From Lysinibacillus telephonicus (GTDB lineage: Bacteria; Bacillota; Bacilli; Bacillales_A; Planococcaceae), in assembly GCF_003966145.1 (NCBI RefSeq), contig NZ_RXNR01000028.1, positions 1 to 52,103 on the forward strand: a DNA stretch of 52,103 nucleotides. The letters are read 5' to 3'. The position numbers and the translations under genes were made by a program. Within the stretch, counting starts at the first letter, position 1. Every line of letters begins with the position of its first letter. The notes beneath the pieces are model-generated. The model saw only the letters and a list, made by a program, of their open reading frames with translations, did not search any database and had not been told where the DNA came from. Of the stretch, positions 44,550-52,103 are shown piece by piece.

Positions 44550-44801
44550 ATGCATCCTCATAAAGTATACAATCTATGCTGCCGCTATTTAGGTAAAAGA
44601 GTTTGTATTACTGAAAAAAATGGCAGAAAACATGTTGGAAGAATTACTAGAGTAGATCGACATATGGTATGGATTATGCCTGATGGCGGCTTTGGTGGAT
44701 ATGGAATTGGCTACTGGGGCTTTGGCGGAAGCGGATTCGGAATTGGTATTGCAATTGGGGCAATCGCTGGTATTGCTCTTGCCAACGCTTTCTGGTGGTA
44801 G
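44550..44801 (+). CDS. Gly-rich small protein with Sm-like N-terminus
   Basis: An 83-aa protein. The N-terminal half, LGKRVCITEKNGRKHVGRITRV, reads like the small beta-barrel of Lsm/Hfq-type or YlxQ-like folds. The C-terminal half is extremely rich in Gly, Tyr, Trp and Phe, turns hydrophobic (IAIGAIAGIALANAFWW) and may insert in a membrane or coat. ATG follows AAGGGGGG. The function is unknown; a spore or envelope role is possible. No definite sporulation promoter is seen (CATATATTA lacks a partner at the right distance). Confidence 0.7.
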   Translation: MHPHKVYNLCCRYLGKRVCITEKNGRKHVGRITRVDRHMVWIMPDGGFGGYGIGYWGFGGSGFGIGIAIGAIAGIALANAFWW

Positions 44802-44866
44802 ATTGCGAACACTTTTATTCTATAAAAATCCGCTTAAGGTAGTATAGTCCAAAATAGTTCTTAAAA

Positions 44867-44900
44867 GGGGGCAGTCCAGAAGCAATTTTCTGAACTGCCC
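44867..44900 (-). terminator. Terminator of the ArsR/SRPBCC operon
   Basis: On the minus strand GGGCAGTTCAGAA, loop, TTCTGGACTGCCCCC, then TTTT. Its arms are nearly identical to those of the terminator at 5067-5111. Confidence 0.8.
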
Positions 44901-44973
44901 TTCAGTTTGTGTTTATGCAGTCCTCTGCAAGCGGCGTTGAGTTAACCATCTATGTCCTTTTCGGAAGTCTATT

Positions 44974-45309
44974 TCACCGATTTTTTAATGTATCATTTTC
45001 CACTACAAACTTAAATTTTGTTAATTTATTATTCCAAAACTGTTCGTAATATTTAAGCCAACCGCTTAATTCTTCAAAAGGCTCTGGCTGTAAAAAATAT
45101 ATTTTTTCACGGCCGCTTTTTTCTCCTCGAACCAGACCTGCTTCAGATAATATATTTAAATGCTTGACCACTGCAGTTCTACTTATATCAAAATGCGAAG
45201 AAATTTCAGCTATAGATTGATTATTTTCGGAAAGTAAATGAAGAACTCTTCTTCTTGTTGGATCAGCAATTGCTTGAAAAACATCATACTTTTGTGTGGC
45301 AGCGCACAT
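44974..45309 (-). CDS. ArsR-family transcriptional regulator
   Basis: A 111-aa winged-helix repressor. FQAIADPTRRRVLHLL starts the ArsR HTH; the recognition helix lies in FDISRTAVVKHLNIL, followed by a wing (GEKSGREKIYFL). No metal-binding Cys pair is evident, so it is probably a non-metal ArsR member of the kind found next to AHSA1 proteins. Its ATG overlaps the SRPBCC stop (TAATG), so they form one operon. Confidence 0.88.
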   Translation of the reverse strand: MCAATQKYDVFQAIADPTRRRVLHLLSENNQSIAEISSHFDISRTAVVKHLNILSEAGLVRGEKSGREKIYFLQPEPFEELSGWLKYYEQFWNNKLTKFKFVVENDTLKNR

Positions 45310-45737
45310 TAAACTTCCACCACTTTTTTAAACTTAAGAACAATTCCTGCCCAACCTTGATTCATCGTATTTCGAATTTCAGTATTTGGTCTTTGAGCTT
45401 TCGGTACGATTGCACCTTCGTCTTTCCACCCACCGTGAATAACTGTGAATTCTGTTTCATTGTCAATTTCTTTTAATAAAAACGTCACAATCCAGCCATC
45501 TGTATCCCATTCGAAAGATATTTTATATGGTTTATCAACTTCTATTACCTTACAAGGAGATGGTCCGAATGGAGATTGGATTGTAAATGCAAACCCTTCC
45601 TCCGGTTGAAAATCGCTTGGCATAAACCATTCTGCAATCCCTTCAGCAGTGGATATATAATCCCATACTTTTTGTATTGGTGCTTGTACAGTTACTGTTT
45701 GAATAATGTCAGGTAATTTCTTTTGATCATTTGTCAT
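45309..45737 (-). CDS. SRPBCC (AHSA1-like) domain protein
   Basis: A 142-aa START-like fold protein with TVQAPIQKVWDYISTAEGIAEWF near the N-terminus and NQGWAGIVLKFKKVVE at the end, both typical of AHSA1/YndB-like proteins that bind small hydrophobic ligands. It is first in an operon with an ArsR regulator, a common pairing. ATG 45737 is about 9 nt from GGAG and preferred over the TTG two codons upstream. Confidence 0.87.
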   Translation of the reverse strand: MTNDQKKLPDIIQTVTVQAPIQKVWDYISTAEGIAEWFMPSDFQPEEGFAFTIQSPFGPSPCKVIEVDKPYKISFEWDTDGWIVTFLLKEIDNETEFTVIHGGWKDEGAIVPKAQRPNTEIRNTMNQGWAGIVLKFKKVVEV

Positions 45738-45830
45738 TTTCAATTGCTCCTTTACTGCAACATCTATACATAACCATTCGGTGTTACTTTCAAAGTATAT
45801 ATAACTTAAAGGTGTTATGTCAAAATAGAA

Positions 45831-46067
45831 TTAGAAAATATAAATAAATATTGCAAAAATAAAGGGCAATATAGTTAATAAAAAGCCATATTTTGCAAGT
45901 TTTTTATTAAATAATAAAAATACCCCTATAATCCAAAGTACAATAAATAAAGCCTCATCTATAAACTTTCTTTCCATGCTGCCTTGTTCTAGTATTGGTA
46001 TAGAAATGTAAAAGGCAAATATCCCTGTCCATACAAGATGAATAATCCTATAAATTTTTAATATCAT
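45831..46067 (-). CDS. Small membrane protein, 78 aa
   Basis: Not recognised. It is strongly hydrophobic with two to three predicted helices (about residues 5-24, 38-54, 60-77). GGGAGGTACAC precedes the ATG. It could be a transporter accessory or stress protein; nothing specific is visible. Confidence 0.65.
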   Translation of the reverse strand: MILKIYRIIHLVWTGIFAFYISIPILEQGSMERKFIDEALFIVLWIIGVFLLFNKKLAKYGFLLTILPFIFAIFIYIF

Positions 46068-46227
46068 GTGTACCTCCCTTTATTATGACGTATTTAATTC
46101 AAGACGCACTCATTTCCCAAAAGATTCTTTCCCCTTAGTTTCAACGAAAATATATCTTTATATCCAAACCATAAAAAGTGAACTTGCTTTATAATCGATA
46201 TGAAATTCCAACTTATAAGAAAAATAA

Positions 46228-46261
46228 AAAAGTGTCGACTCCTTTTTTAGGAGCAGACACT
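46228..46261 (-). terminator. Terminator of the MFS gene at 46326
   Basis: On the minus strand AGTGTCTGCTCC, loop, GGAGTCGACACT, then TTTTTTATTTTT. Confidence 0.85.
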
Positions 46262-46325
46262 CATACTTTTCCAACCATTTATCGCTGCTTTTTCGTACAT
46301 CGCTTTATATATGGCAGTTACATTT

Positions 46326-47513
46326 TTATGCGTTATCCAGATTATTGCGTTTCGTTAATGCATTTTTGTAAAACACAATACTTAATAACATGAATATTGC
46401 TATAACAAAATAAACTTCTCCCTGAAAATGAATTAGTAACCAGCCTCCTAAGATCGGTCCAATGAATCCTCCAGCATTTTTCAATTGAGAGGCTCCTAAA
46501 TATGTAGCTTTTTTTGTTTCTGGAGCAATCTCTTCAATCATTGCATTCATCATTGGGAATGCAAAAATCTCACCAATGGTAAATACAACCATTGCCCCAA
46601 TAAAAACAATCCAGCTTGTTGCTAGGTTGAAAAGAACAAATCCTGCTGCAAAAAAACAAATTCCAATCACTAAGCTCTTCAAGGTAGAAATACGCTCACT
46701 ATAAATGCTAATCGGCAGTTGTAAAAGCAGTACTACAACAGCATTTGTTACAAGTAATATTGAATACAATTTCACGCCATTCTCTACAGTTAAATTAATA
46801 AACTGTGGCAATGTTGAATCATATTGGGAATAACCAAGATTAATTAGCATACCCCCTGCTAATAACAGAAGCAGCTTAGTATCTGAACCAACAACCTTGA
46901 ACATTTGAAGAAGAGTTTGTCTCTCTTTATTAATCTGCTGGCGCATTTCAACATTGTTTAAAGCGATTACTAAGACTACGCCATATAATGCATACATCCC
47001 TCCTGTAATGAGAAATGGCAATGTTGGGCTTGATAGACTTAAAAGCCAAACCCCACAAATAGGTCCAATAACTGCGGCGATGTTGATTGCTGTATACCGT
47101 ACAGAAAAAAGTCTTCTTCGTTTTTCCTGTTCGGTAAAATCAATCATTAATGCTTGTGTCGAAGGCTCAAAAAATGAACGACATAGTCCATTCAAAGCGC
47201 TTAAAAATACGAAAAGCATTACACTATGAACCGTTGCAAACCCAACAAAGACAGCACTCCATATGAAAATAGTAAATAGTATAATAAGTTTTCTTCCTAG
47301 TTTATCTGTAAGAAAACCTCCGAATATTCCTCCAATAGTAGCAAAAAGCTGTGCAGCACCAAGCGTTATTCCAATGATTAATGGAGATGCACCTAATTCC
47401 CTTTGCAAATACAGTGCAAGGAACGGGATCGTCATAAAACTAGCGACTCGAGTAAAAATTGTACCAAACAATATATTCCAAACGAGTGGATGAAAATAAT
47501 TAATTATACCCAA
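46326..47513 (-). CDS. MFS transporter
   Basis: A 395-aa, 12-TM transporter. The TDKLGRKLIILF loop is motif A, and RSFFEPSTQALMIDF lies at helix 4; both suggest an MdtG/YttB-type drug exporter. The start is TTG 47513, 5 nt from GAGGTG. It is monocistronic, with its own terminator. Substrates are unknown. Confidence 0.8.
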   Translation of the reverse strand: MGIINYFHPLVWNILFGTIFTRVASFMTIPFLALYLQRELGASPLIIGITLGAAQLFATIGGIFGGFLTDKLGRKLIILFTIFIWSAVFVGFATVHSVMLFVFLSALNGLCRSFFEPSTQALMIDFTEQEKRRRLFSVRYTAINIAAVIGPICGVWLLSLSSPTLPFLITGGMYALYGVVLVIALNNVEMRQQINKERQTLLQMFKVVGSDTKLLLLLAGGMLINLGYSQYDSTLPQFINLTVENGVKLYSILLVTNAVVVLLLQLPISIYSERISTLKSLVIGICFFAAGFVLFNLATSWIVFIGAMVVFTIGEIFAFPMMNAMIEEIAPETKKATYLGASQLKNAGGFIGPILGGWLLIHFQGEVYFVIAIFMLLSIVFYKNALTKRNNLDNA

Positions 47514-47634
47514 AACAACACCTCTATATTTATCCCACTACTTTATAATACTTAAATGAAAAAATTACATAAAAATATGCATAAGGGGCGTCAAAGGATC
47601 TTCAGCCCTACTACTTACTTGACCTTACTGATCA

Positions 47635-48597
47635 TTATGACGATTCCTTTAAATTGAAAGCATACTTCACCTTATATTTTTCCATAATTCTATTAAATTG
47701 TGATGCCAGTACTTGTTGGAATAACATACCGAAAACTACAGGCATAACTACTTTTGCTGGGAAGTAGGTGCTTGCGATTACAACGCCCACTGCGATATTG
47801 CGCATACCTCCAGTAAAAACAACTGCCGTGATAACACTCGGATCTTTAAATAGGTAATGACCAAGTATTAAACAAATTACATAGCCCGAAATTGATAAAA
47901 GCAAGACGACAATAATAATACCAATCGTCTCCCACGTAATGTTTCTTATATAAGGTCCAATAACACTACTATTAATCATCACAATCAAAAATAAACTAAT
48001 TTTCTGAAATGGTGCAAGTGTCTTCCCAACAGTCTCTACAACATTTCCTTTTGTCCATTCATTCAGTAATACCCCTGCAACAGATGGCAGCAAGATCATC
48101 CATAATAAATCAAGCATAATAGACATTGTATCAATTTCAATATTTTGCCCAACAACAACATGCACTAATAATGGCAAGATAATAGGCGATAACATTGTAT
48201 CTATTAAAATAATTGATAAGCAAAGGGCAAGATGGCCTCTACAAATGCTAACCCAGATAAAGCTTGTAACCCCAGTTGGTACTGCAACAGACAATACGAA
48301 GCCAATTGTAAGTAGATGATCATTAAATATTACTGTTGCTACGAAATACGCCCAAATCGGCATCAAGATATGTAAAAACGCAATGGTTATTAGAATGACA
48401 ACTGGATATTTTGTAAAGCTGCGCAGTCCTTGAAAATTCATGCTTAAGCTACCTATAAATGTCATTAGGGCAAATAACCAAGGAACTAAAAATAACAAAT
48501 ATCCCCCAATATCATCCAGCAACACACCGATTATTAAGCTAAGAGGTGTTAAGATTGGCATTAATTTTTGGAGATTCTTGTTTAGAGTGGCTAACAT
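47635..48597 (-). CDS. BASS-family (bile acid:sodium symporter-like) transporter
   Basis: A 320-aa protein with about ten helices. The discontinuous-helix signatures are SVAVPTGVTSFIWVS (first repeat) and VFTGGMRNIAVGVVIAS (second repeat), as in PanS/YocS-type BASS transporters. It probably imports an organic anion with sodium, but the substrate (pantoate, keto-acid, other) is unknown. AAGGAAGGGGG precedes the ATG. Confidence 0.88.
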   Translation of the reverse strand: MLATLNKNLQKLMPILTPLSLIIGVLLDDIGGYLLFLVPWLFALMTFIGSLSMNFQGLRSFTKYPVVILITIAFLHILMPIWAYFVATVIFNDHLLTIGFVLSVAVPTGVTSFIWVSICRGHLALCLSIILIDTMLSPIILPLLVHVVVGQNIEIDTMSIMLDLLWMILLPSVAGVLLNEWTKGNVVETVGKTLAPFQKISLFLIVMINSSVIGPYIRNITWETIGIIIVVLLLSISGYVICLILGHYLFKDPSVITAVVFTGGMRNIAVGVVIASTYFPAKVVMPVVFGMLFQQVLASQFNRIMEKYKVKYAFNLKESS

Positions 48598-48949
48598 AGA
48601 AGCCCCCCTTCCTTAATAAAATCCTAAACTCACTATACACCTTATTTTTTAGGTTGTTAATGAACCTTTCGTCTGAACATTCAACATTCATTGAAACCTT
48701 ATATACTTTTTAGTTACATAAAAAGGCGCCACCCCTGCGAAAGAAGAGTGACACTTACAATTAAAGTTAATCAATCCCGAACTATGAATATAGGGCGATA
48801 CAGCCGTAGCGCAAAAAAATTACCAACTGTTGGTGAAATCGCAGGCTATATATTACTCTTTTCGAGAGAAAAGCGAAAAAGGGGCTAGGACATAAGTGGA
48901 TTTTTTGTAAGAATTCGCTTTTATCATTAATAATAATTTGATATTTTTT

Positions 48950-49079
48950 GAAAATTGATTGGAGTGAAGGGGCGACTCCTGCGGGAACAGCCCGTGACTC
49001 GAGACCCCGCAGGAGCGTAGCGACGAGGAGGCTCGAGCCGGGCCCGCGGAAAGCGTCCCCGGAACGGAAATCAGTTTTC
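48950..49079. repeat. GC-rich dispersed repeat, copy 2
   Basis: It shares with copy 1 the GGCGACTCCTGCGGGAA start, the 10-bp stem CTCCTGCGGG (48976-48985) with CCCGCAGGAG (49006-49015), GCGTAGCGACGAGGAGG, GGAAAGCGTCC and ACGGAAATCA. The ends AAAATTGATT and AATCAGTTTT form an imperfect inverted repeat. GC content is far above the surroundings. Confidence 0.85.
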
Positions 49080-49093
49080 CACTTAGCAAAAAA

Positions 49094-49124
49094 ACGTCAT
49101 TTTTCTCTTCAAGAAAAATGGCGT
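49094..49124 (+). terminator. Terminator-like hairpin in the repeat island
   Basis: ACGTCATTTTTC, loop TCTTCAA, GAAAAATGGCGT, then CTTTTAGTTTTG on the plus strand. No upstream plus-strand gene is present, so it may belong to the repeat unit itself. Confidence 0.55.
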
Positions 49125-49163
49125 CTTTTAGTTTTGTCCCAGCCTCTTTATTGACAAGAACAA

Positions 49164-49230
49164 AATTGATTTCCGTTCCAAGGAAGCTCATCCAGAGCGG
49201 GCCCAGAACCTCTTCGTCCTCCGCTTTCCT
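49164..49230. repeat. Degenerate inverted partial copy of the GC-rich repeat
   Basis: On the minus strand the block contains GACGAAGAGG, GGGCCCGC, and ends GGAACGGAAATCAATT, matching the right half of copy 2 (GACGAGGAGG, GGGCCCGC, GGAACGGAAATCA) with many changes. It lies in opposite orientation just 85 nt away. Confidence 0.65.
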
Positions 49231-49249
49231 TTACCAGCATAGAATGTAA

Positions 49250-50017
49250 TTATTTAAAAAAATCAGGATTATTATTCAAAAAGTTATGCCAAGCTTTTTT
49301 CATTCCTTGATCCAGCTCATCCCTTGAAGCAGTAAGCCGTTTTTCCGTTCCCCCATAACCAATTTCAATTTGCCCATTCTTTAACCCTTCAAATATCGCA
49401 TGGATAAAGTCATTTAATGGTGCACCAAATGTATGGACTCCAACACCTCCCAAATCCGTGTTAACAGCTGGAGGTAAAACCTCTATCACTTCAACATTTG
49501 TGTTTTCTAGTTGTTGGCGTAAAGTTACTGTGAATGAGTGCATAGCAGCTTTTGTTGCACTATAGATAGGCACCCAAACCCCAGGCTGGATTGCCAAGCC
49601 GGATGTTACATTAAGAATAGTTGCTTGTTTTTGTTTTCTTAGGTGAGGAATAAATAACATGGATAAATGGATTGGGCCCTCTACATTAATAGCAATTTCA
49701 TTTTGATAATAGTGCCACTCATTTTTTGCATCGAGTAAATTAACTCTTTGTTGAATGCCCGCATTATTTACTAAGACGTTTAAATCCGGGAAGCTTTTTG
49801 TCACCCACTCATAAAGCTGAATACGTTCTTCTTCCTTGGATACATCACAAACTCTTGTATGTAATTCAGGAAATTTTTCTTTTGCCGCAGCTAACTTGTT
49901 TTCCTGACGTCCTACAACAATGACCTTATTTCCTGACTTTAAGAAGTTCTCAGCAAAGGCTAGACCTATTCCAGACGCTCCGCCTGTTATTAATATTGTG
50001 TTTCCTGATAATTTCAT
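49250..50017 (-). CDS. Short-chain dehydrogenase/reductase (DltE-like)
   Basis: A 255-aa classical SDR. The cofactor motif is TGGASGIGLAFAE (about residues 11-23), then NNAG, the catalytic Ser in NVTSG and YSATK for Tyr-x-x-x-Lys. The sequence style resembles DltE/YvaG-like SDRs (AIQPGVWVPIYSATKAAMH). NAD(P)-dependent; the substrate is unknown. ATG 50017 lies 8 nt from GGAG and is preferred over the GTG at 50026. Confidence 0.88.
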   Translation of the reverse strand: MKLSGNTILITGGASGIGLAFAENFLKSGNKVIVVGRQENKLAAAKEKFPELHTRVCDVSKEEERIQLYEWVTKSFPDLNVLVNNAGIQQRVNLLDAKNEWHYYQNEIAINVEGPIHLSMLFIPHLRKQKQATILNVTSGLAIQPGVWVPIYSATKAAMHSFTVTLRQQLENTNVEVIEVLPPAVNTDLGGVGVHTFGAPLNDFIHAIFEGLKNGQIEIGYGGTEKRLTASRDELDQGMKKAWHNFLNNNPDFFK

Positions 50018-50115
50018 TATTTTCACTCCAAGTTAAATTAGTAAGCATATACTTAAATAGTTTTTACCATCATAGCAAATCCAAGTAATTTTAAACAAAA
50101 GAATGGATTTATAAT

Positions 50116-51261
50116 TTATCGTATTGTCAAATTACTAATCACAAAAGTATTGCGTTTCTTTTTTGCTTCATACAAAGCATCATCAGAATGCTTTAAAAGT
50201 GTTAAATAATCTTTACCATTTGTCGGATAAATAGCAATCCCAATACTGGTCGTAATATGGAAATACTGCCCTCCTATACTAATAGGCTTCTTAAAGGCAT
50301 GAAGAATACGGTTCGCTATATCAACAACCTTTTCTTCACTTATATCTTTAAGAAGAACTGTAAATTCATCTCCTCCTTGCCTCCCAATAACATCTGTATT
50401 ACGAATACATCTTTCAATCCTTTTTGAAAATGCTATTAATACCATATCTCCAATATCATGTCCAAAGTTATCATTTATATATTTAAACTTATCCATATCC
50501 ATATACATCAAAGCAAATTTTCCATCCGATCCTTCTATTTCATTTATCACTTGTTGCTGAAACATTCTTCTATTCGCTATTCCAGTCAGTTCATCATGAT
50601 AAGCTAAAAATTCTAACCGCTTCTTTAAAGCTAGAGATTCTTTGATTACTTTTTGCAAATAAAAGAAAGCAAAAATAAAACTTAAAACAGATAGAATAAG
50701 CATTATAATTCCATCAAGTATCAGTCTTTCAAAATTTCTATTTTGATTATTTAGTATCTTTGAAAATGAATTGTAATAATCATCTTCCAGGGGTTGTAAG
50801 TAATGTAAATTTAAATCCTCAAATTCGCTATTTGCTCTCATTAACCAATTCTGTGATTCAATATCATTGTTTTCCCTGCTTAGCTGCATGGCCCTATTAA
50901 AAATAATCCAATAACTTTTCCATTTTTCAATGAACGCATCCCGTTCTCCCTTTTCCAAATTTAAAGAGATGTCATTAATTAAATTATCAAGGGCTAAATG
51001 TGTGGACTCTATTTCTTTATTGAAATAATCCATTTCGTTATAATTATTTGTCAAAATATGCTTGTGCCCTAAGAAATTTAATTTAAAGGTTAAAGTCTCT
51101 AATTGGTATACTGTATTAACAATTTTTACAGATTTAGATTGTAAGTTTCGGTTATTTTCATATGTTTGAAAAATGTTGTATACCTCAAAAGACGAAATAA
51201 GTAATATAAGGAAAAATAAAATCGAAAATGTTACATTTATTTTAGACTTTATCTGTTTCAT
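50116..51261 (-). CDS. Membrane-anchored diguanylate cyclase (GGDEF)
   Basis: A 381-aa protein with a first membrane helix (about 8-30), an extracytoplasmic helical sensor region (about 35-178) and a second helix (about 182-205), then a GGDEF domain opening DELTGIANRRMFQQ, with the active-site motif RQGGDEF intact. It makes cyclic di-GMP in response to an external cue. There is no EAL partner nearby. No obvious I-site RxxD just upstream of GGDEF was confirmed (RCIRNTD is a candidate). Confidence 0.9.
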   Translation of the reverse strand: MKQIKSKINVTFSILFFLILLISSFEVYNIFQTYENNRNLQSKSVKIVNTVYQLETLTFKLNFLGHKHILTNNYNEMDYFNKEIESTHLALDNLINDISLNLEKGERDAFIEKWKSYWIIFNRAMQLSRENNDIESQNWLMRANSEFEDLNLHYLQPLEDDYYNSFSKILNNQNRNFERLILDGIIMLILSVLSFIFAFFYLQKVIKESLALKKRLEFLAYHDELTGIANRRMFQQQVINEIEGSDGKFALMYMDMDKFKYINDNFGHDIGDMVLIAFSKRIERCIRNTDVIGRQGGDEFTVLLKDISEEKVVDIANRILHAFKKPISIGGQYFHITTSIGIAIYPTNGKDYLTLLKHSDDALYEAKKKRNTFVISNLTIR

Positions 51262-51408
51262 CGATTTCTCCTTACTTATGTAAAGGCTGCTAATCTGAAA
51301 TTTACCAATAGATTTATTTTGCTATTACCCATGCTTCCCATTTTCAGCAATAGTAAAAACAAAATTCTTTGTTGTTTTTCGAAAATAAATATTTACTACA
51401 TTAAAAAC

Positions 51409-51441
51409 AGAAAGTCCGTCTCAACCTGAGACAGACTTTCT
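51409..51441 (-). terminator. Terminator of the 136-aa protein gene
   Basis: AGAAAGTCTGTCTCA, GGT loop, TGAGACGGACTTTCT on the minus strand, then GTTTTTAA: a 15-bp stem with one G-U. Confidence 0.88.
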
Positions 51442-51448
51442 CATACAG

Positions 51449-51850
51449 CTATTTTCTTTCCTTTAATATATCTTGAATAATTTCAATATGAAAATCAGCC
51501 CAAGCCTTTTCTCTAAAATGAAGAATTAAGCCTATAGTTAAAAAAACTAAATATATACAACAAAAAAAGATCCACTTCAAACTTCCGTTTGCAAATAGAA
51601 AATGTTCTAATTGGCTGGAAAATAAAAAGAGCAGCCATGGAACGGCAGCGACATAAACAGGAATCATACCAGTACCGCTTTTCTCTTTAATCATTCGGTA
51701 GTAAATTAACTTTAATAAATCGCTGTCAACTGATTGATAGAAATCACGAATTTCTTGAATTTCATTTAAGAACTTGATGTCTCTAATTTTTTTAGGCTCT
51801 TTTTTTAAACGACGATATATTTTATGTGCGTCTCCACGAAAAATAGTCAT
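51449..51850 (-). CDS. Hypothetical membrane protein, 133 aa
   Basis: Not recognised. A charged N-terminal cytoplasmic segment (about 1-60, rich in Lys and Asp) is followed by two membrane helices (about 63-80 and 88-108) and a short tail. ATG 51850 is 9 nt from AAAGG; a slightly earlier ATG overlaps the SD. The next 250 nt to the window end hold no clear gene. Confidence 0.7.
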   Translation of the reverse strand: MTIFRGDAHKIYRRLKKEPKKIRDIKFLNEIQEIRDFYQSVDSDLLKLIYYRMIKEKSGTGMIPVYVAAVPWLLFLFSSQLEHFLFANGSLKWIFFCCIYLVFLTIGLILHFREKAWADFHIEIIQDILKERK

Positions 51851-52103
51851 GAACAACATCCTTTTAATATTCTAAAGCTTATTTTCTAATTCTTATTATT
51901 GTGTACATTAACGAAAAAATTAAGAATCCTATTTATAATTTTTCAAGTTATTTTCCTATTATTTTCACAATTACACAATTGCTGTAAACGTCAACCCCAA
52001 ATGAACATTTTTTGCTCATTTACGATGAACACTTTTGATTAGTTGAAAATCTTTTGTTGATGTTTTAATCGGTGACTTTCGTTGTTCATATGAATAACCT
52101 CAA

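Larger units (their letters stand above)
48876..49149. repeat. Nested hairpin island around the GC-rich repeat
   Basis: The outer arms AGGGGCTAGGACATAA (48880-48895) and TTTTGTCCCAGCCTCT (49132-49147) are imperfect complements. Between them lie the GC-rich repeat copy 2 and a 31-nt terminator-like hairpin (49094-49124). The whole block could fold as one large cruciform or RNA structure. The 280 nt upstream of it, back to the BASS gene, contain no credible gene. Confidence 0.65.

Noticed and set aside
48691-49191. Overlapping ORFs of 65-112 codons across the repeat island
   Set aside because: They run through palindromic repeat DNA on both strands, lack SDs, and have Arg/Ser/Pro-rich, low-plausibility translations.

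Overview
The window comes from a low-GC, endospore-forming member of the Bacillales, most like a Lysinibacillus/Solibacillus-type bacterium. The pointers are a gerA-type germinant receptor operon with a recognisable sigma-G promoter, CodY-like boxes, AGGAGG-type ribosome binding sites, many TTG and GTG starts, and close resemblance to Bacillus proteins (VmlR, BstA/YfiT, CYP152A, YunC, YqhV, OpuC). There is no rRNA, tRNA, CRISPR array, transposase or prophage. Assignments rest on reading motifs and remembered family sequences; no database search was run.

Layout. 1-300: a GC-rich dispersed repeat and a tandem-hairpin terminator. 279-3276: a Mef-like efflux pump behind a leader-peptide attenuator, divergent from a fosmidomycin-resistance-type exporter. 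3344-6516: CPBP protease, DedA protein, and an RsgA-type GTPase that also sits behind a leader ORF and terminator. 6544-14118: oligopeptide transporter oppA-oppB-oppC-oppD-oppF-oppA, with two paralogous binding proteins, each preceded by a CodY-like box. 14528-17914: MFS and TSUP transporters, a FusB-type EF-G-binding protein, a CD3324-family protein and a short upstream ORF. 18046-22012: gerA-gerB-gerC. 22164-24161: a VmlR-like ABC-F protein with an elaborate leader. 24177-31885: bacillithiol transferase, fatty-acid P450, betaine transporter, MFS and CcdA-like proteins, plus two related tiny genes with sigma-G-type promoters. 32032-37935: YunC, PNPOx-like protein, YqhV, CorA, hydrolase, FAD oxidoreductase, manganese catalase. 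37951-41355: opuCABCD. 41704-48597: Rieske oxygenase, DinB, protease-like protein, Gly-rich protein, ArsR/SRPBCC pair, MFS, BASS transporter. 48876-49231: a nested repeat island. 49250-51850: SDR, diguanylate cyclase and a membrane protein.

The strongest biological theme is ribosome-linked antibiotic response. A Mef-like pump, an RsgA GTPase and a VmlR-like ABC-F each have a promoter, a short leader ORF and intrinsic terminator(s) ahead of the structural gene, and an EF-G-binding protein of the fusidic-acid-resistance family lies nearby. The Mef leader encodes an Arg-Leu-Arg peptide resembling the macrolide-arrest leader of ermD/ermK. The most novel-looking item is a pair of short homologous genes (27647-27733 and 30917-31081), each with its own sigma-G-like promoter and terminator. 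They share a C-terminal Asn-Ile-Glu-Ile segment, and one copy carries an in-frame stop where the other has Gln.
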